From positions 1-64,000 of the forward strand of contig CAKZLE010000027.1 of NCBI GenBank assembly GCA_937125225.1: a stretch of 64,000 nucleotides of DNA, written 5' to 3'. Made by a program: the position numbers and the translations under genes. Origin of the DNA: an uncultured Spirochaetia bacterium. Lineage in GTDB: Bacteria > Spirochaetota > Spirochaetia > CAKZLE01. Positions 62,626 through 64,000 of this stretch are shown here, one piece after another. The notes below the pieces were generated by a model. That model worked only from the letters and a program-made list of their open reading frames with translations, was not told where the DNA came from and searched no databases. Numbering within the stretch: position 1 is the first letter of the stretch; the number at the start of each line of letters is the position of its first letter.

Positions 62626-64000
62626 ATGTATTTTAATAAGATAAACCATCCATTCAACTTCACAGATTGGAAGTTAGATCAATCAAGTTCTTCAATCGAT
62701 ACGGTCGATCTAGGCGATAACATATTCCATGTGACGATCACTGATCGAGAGCGATGGAATACGGTAGTCCCACCGACTCTGATCGATGAAGAGATCATTG
62801 AAAGTAAGAAGGTCTCAGAGGCGACCCTTTCGATCAATGATCAGGGATCCTTGTCCTTTTCCCTCAAAGGGACTCCTCTACTTGTCCCACATGAAACATT
62901 ACCCTTTGGAGTCCTTAAAGATAAATGGGTATGGTGCTTTGATGTAGAGGATACACTGAACTTCTACGGGATGGGGGAGAAGAACGTAGGATTCGAGAAG
63001 TCAGGATTGCGAACAAAATTCTGGAATACCGATGTCTGGGCTGACTTTGCAGATGATGAGATCAATACAGGGATCACTGATCCTATGTATGCATCTTTTC
63101 CGATCCTGATCATACGGAACGGTTCTTACTGGTCTGCAGTGATCCTTCCAACGGCCTCACCAGTCTTTATGGATACTGGAGCAAGACAGGTCATCGAAGG
63201 AGTAGCTGATACAGGTGCTGACGATCAGTTCTTCTACTTGGGGTCACAAGAGAGTCCTCCTGAACTGTATCTCATCGCTGATGAGAATCCATTGTCATTG
63301 GTTGCTAAGATCCAGAGGCTCTGCGGGGTGACTCCTCGTCCCCCATTATGGGCTCTCGGTTACCACCAGTCACGATGGGGGTATTCGACCTGTGAACATC
63401 TTCATAGACTCGATGCATCGTTCAAAGAGTACGACATACCCTGTGATGGTCTGTGGATCGATATCGATTATATGGATGGTTACCGGGTCTTCTCTCTCAA
63501 CGAGCAGGTCTCTTCAGGCCTAGAGGATCACCTTAAGAAGCTGAAAGAACACGGTCGAAGAGTCGTCCCTATCCTTGATCCAGGTGTCAAGGTAGATCAT
63601 GCCTTTGGTCCTTGTAAGGATGGGTTAGTGCAAAATGTCTTCTGTCAGAACCCTGAAGGAAACCCTTTTGTAGGATTCGTCTGGCCTGGTGCCTCCTACT
63701 TCCCTGACTTCTCAACCCAAAAGGGAAGGCATTGGTGGTCCTTCTATACGAAAGAGTTGGCATCGAAGGGTTTCGAAGGCTTCTGGATCGATATGAACGA
63801 TCCCAGTACCGGTTCGGTAGAGTTAGAGGATCTGCTCTTCTCTGATGGGACGATGTCTCATCAATCCTACCACAATGGGTATGGGTTAGGAATGGCACAA
63901 GCTACCTCTGATGGGGTCAAGGCTGCATTCCCAGAACTGCGGCCCTTCACGCTGACGAGAAGCGGGACTATCGGCAGCAGTCGATATGGAGCGATGTGGA
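62626..64000 (+). CDS. GH31 glycoside hydrolase 2, truncated by the window end
   Basis: Not in the track because it has no stop in the window. The frame is open from ATG 62626 (AAGGAG at 62608-62613) to the end, over 450 codons. N-terminal beta-domain, then FYGMGEKNVGFEKSG, WALGYHQSRWGYST, LWIDIDYMDGYRVFSLN and GFWIDMNDPSTGS, the GH31 nucleophile region, and ending LTRSGTIGSSRYGAMW. No signal peptide. The classical WNDMNEPS motif reads WIDMNDPS, a conservative change. It is 6 bp after GH31 no. 1 and probably acts on the same imported oligosaccharides. Confidence 0.92.
   Translation, partial: MYFNKINHPFNFTDWKLDQSSSSIDTVDLGDNIFHVTITDRERWNTVVPPTLIDEEIIESKKVSEATLSINDQGSLSFSLKGTPLLVPHETLPFGVLKDKWVWCFDVEDTLNFYGMGEKNVGFEKSGLRTKFWNTDVWADFADDEINTGITDPMYASFPILIIRNGSYWSAVILPTASPVFMDTGARQVIEGVADTGADDQFFYLGSQESPPELYLIADENPLSLVAKIQRLCGVTPRPPLWALGYHQSRWGYSTCEHLHRLDASFKEYDIPCDGLWIDIDYMDGYRVFSLNEQVSSGLEDHLKKLKEHGRRVVPILDPGVKVDHAFGPCKDGLVQNVFCQNPEGNPFVGFVWPGASYFPDFSTQKGRHWWSFYTKELASKGFEGFWIDMNDPSTGSVELEDLLFSDGTMSHQSYHNGYGLGMAQATSDGVKAAFPELRPFTLTRSGTIGSSRYGAMW

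Noticed and set aside
1-64000. CRISPR arrays, tRNA/rRNA genes, insertion sequences, prophage
   Set aside because: I looked for regularly spaced repeats, tRNA-like arms, transposases and integrases on both strands and found none I could support.

Overview
The window is chromosomal DNA of moderate GC content (low 40s by eye) from a bacterium with two membranes. It encodes outer-membrane beta-barrel candidates, lipoproteins with LPLFSC/FFTSC-type lipoboxes and many Sec signal peptides. The mix of families (tandem MreB paralogues, an Mbx-type membrane complex, TAXI-TRAP transport, ROK/LacI-controlled sugar genes, GH31 glycosidases, a MetY route to methionine) suggests an anaerobic, saccharolytic spirochaete-like organism. 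That assignment is inference; no rRNA or other phylogenetic marker apart from typA is present. I found no tRNA, rRNA, CRISPR array, insertion sequence or prophage.

Layout. 1-1.9 kb: the tail of an unknown gene, a UroD-family methyltransferase-like gene and a GntR regulator. 1.9-3.6 kb (minus): a two-component output pair, NarL-type regulator plus Hpt-REC protein. 4.2-15.1 kb (plus): a secreted-fibre-like operon with four related small exported proteins, a fifth small exported protein, a two-domain Ig-like periplasmic protein (chaperone-like), a 915-residue outer-membrane usher-like protein, a further outer-membrane protein, a single-pass coiled-coil protein and an MscS channel. This is my best candidate for an undescribed system. 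15.2-18.4 kb (minus): ribokinase, LacI regulator and a BaiN/YhiN flavoprotein. 18.7-21.7 kb: two overlapping FemAB/GNAT-type transferases. 22.0-23.9 kb: typA.

24.2-35.1 kb: a 12-gene operon for an Mbx/Mbs-type complex. It has Mrp antiporter subunits (E, F, G, D-like, B, C), both antiporter proteins H and H' fused into one 1103-residue chain, and the NuoH/B/C/D-like subunits in the order M-J-K-L. The NuoI-like ferredoxin subunit is fused to a GltD/NfnB-like NAD(P)H flavoprotein. The large subunit lacks the NiFe-binding cysteine pairs, so the complex probably couples ferredoxin/NAD(P)H electron transfer to Na+/H+ pumping. An ArsR regulator follows.

35.5-40.2 kb (minus): a tightly packed four-gene operon of three MreB paralogues and a membrane GGDEF/EAL-like protein. 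Three of the four genes are broken: an in-frame TAA in one mreB, a one-base deletion in another, and an in-frame TGA in the EAL gene. One mreB is intact. 40.8-46.7 kb: an AhpD-like protein, an MFS transporter, a hybrid sensor kinase with a periplasmic binding domain and a nitronate monooxygenase-like protein. 46.8-51.3 kb (minus): a TAXI-TRAP transporter with two paralogous binding proteins and one fused permease. 51.4-55.1 kb (minus): an Rrf2 regulator, cysK, metY and metA (sulfur assimilation to cysteine and homocysteine). 55.1-55.7 kb: a decayed unknown gene. 55.8-64.0 kb (plus): a ROK repressor, ABC sugar permeases, a sugar-binding protein and two GH31 glycosidases, the second cut by the window end.
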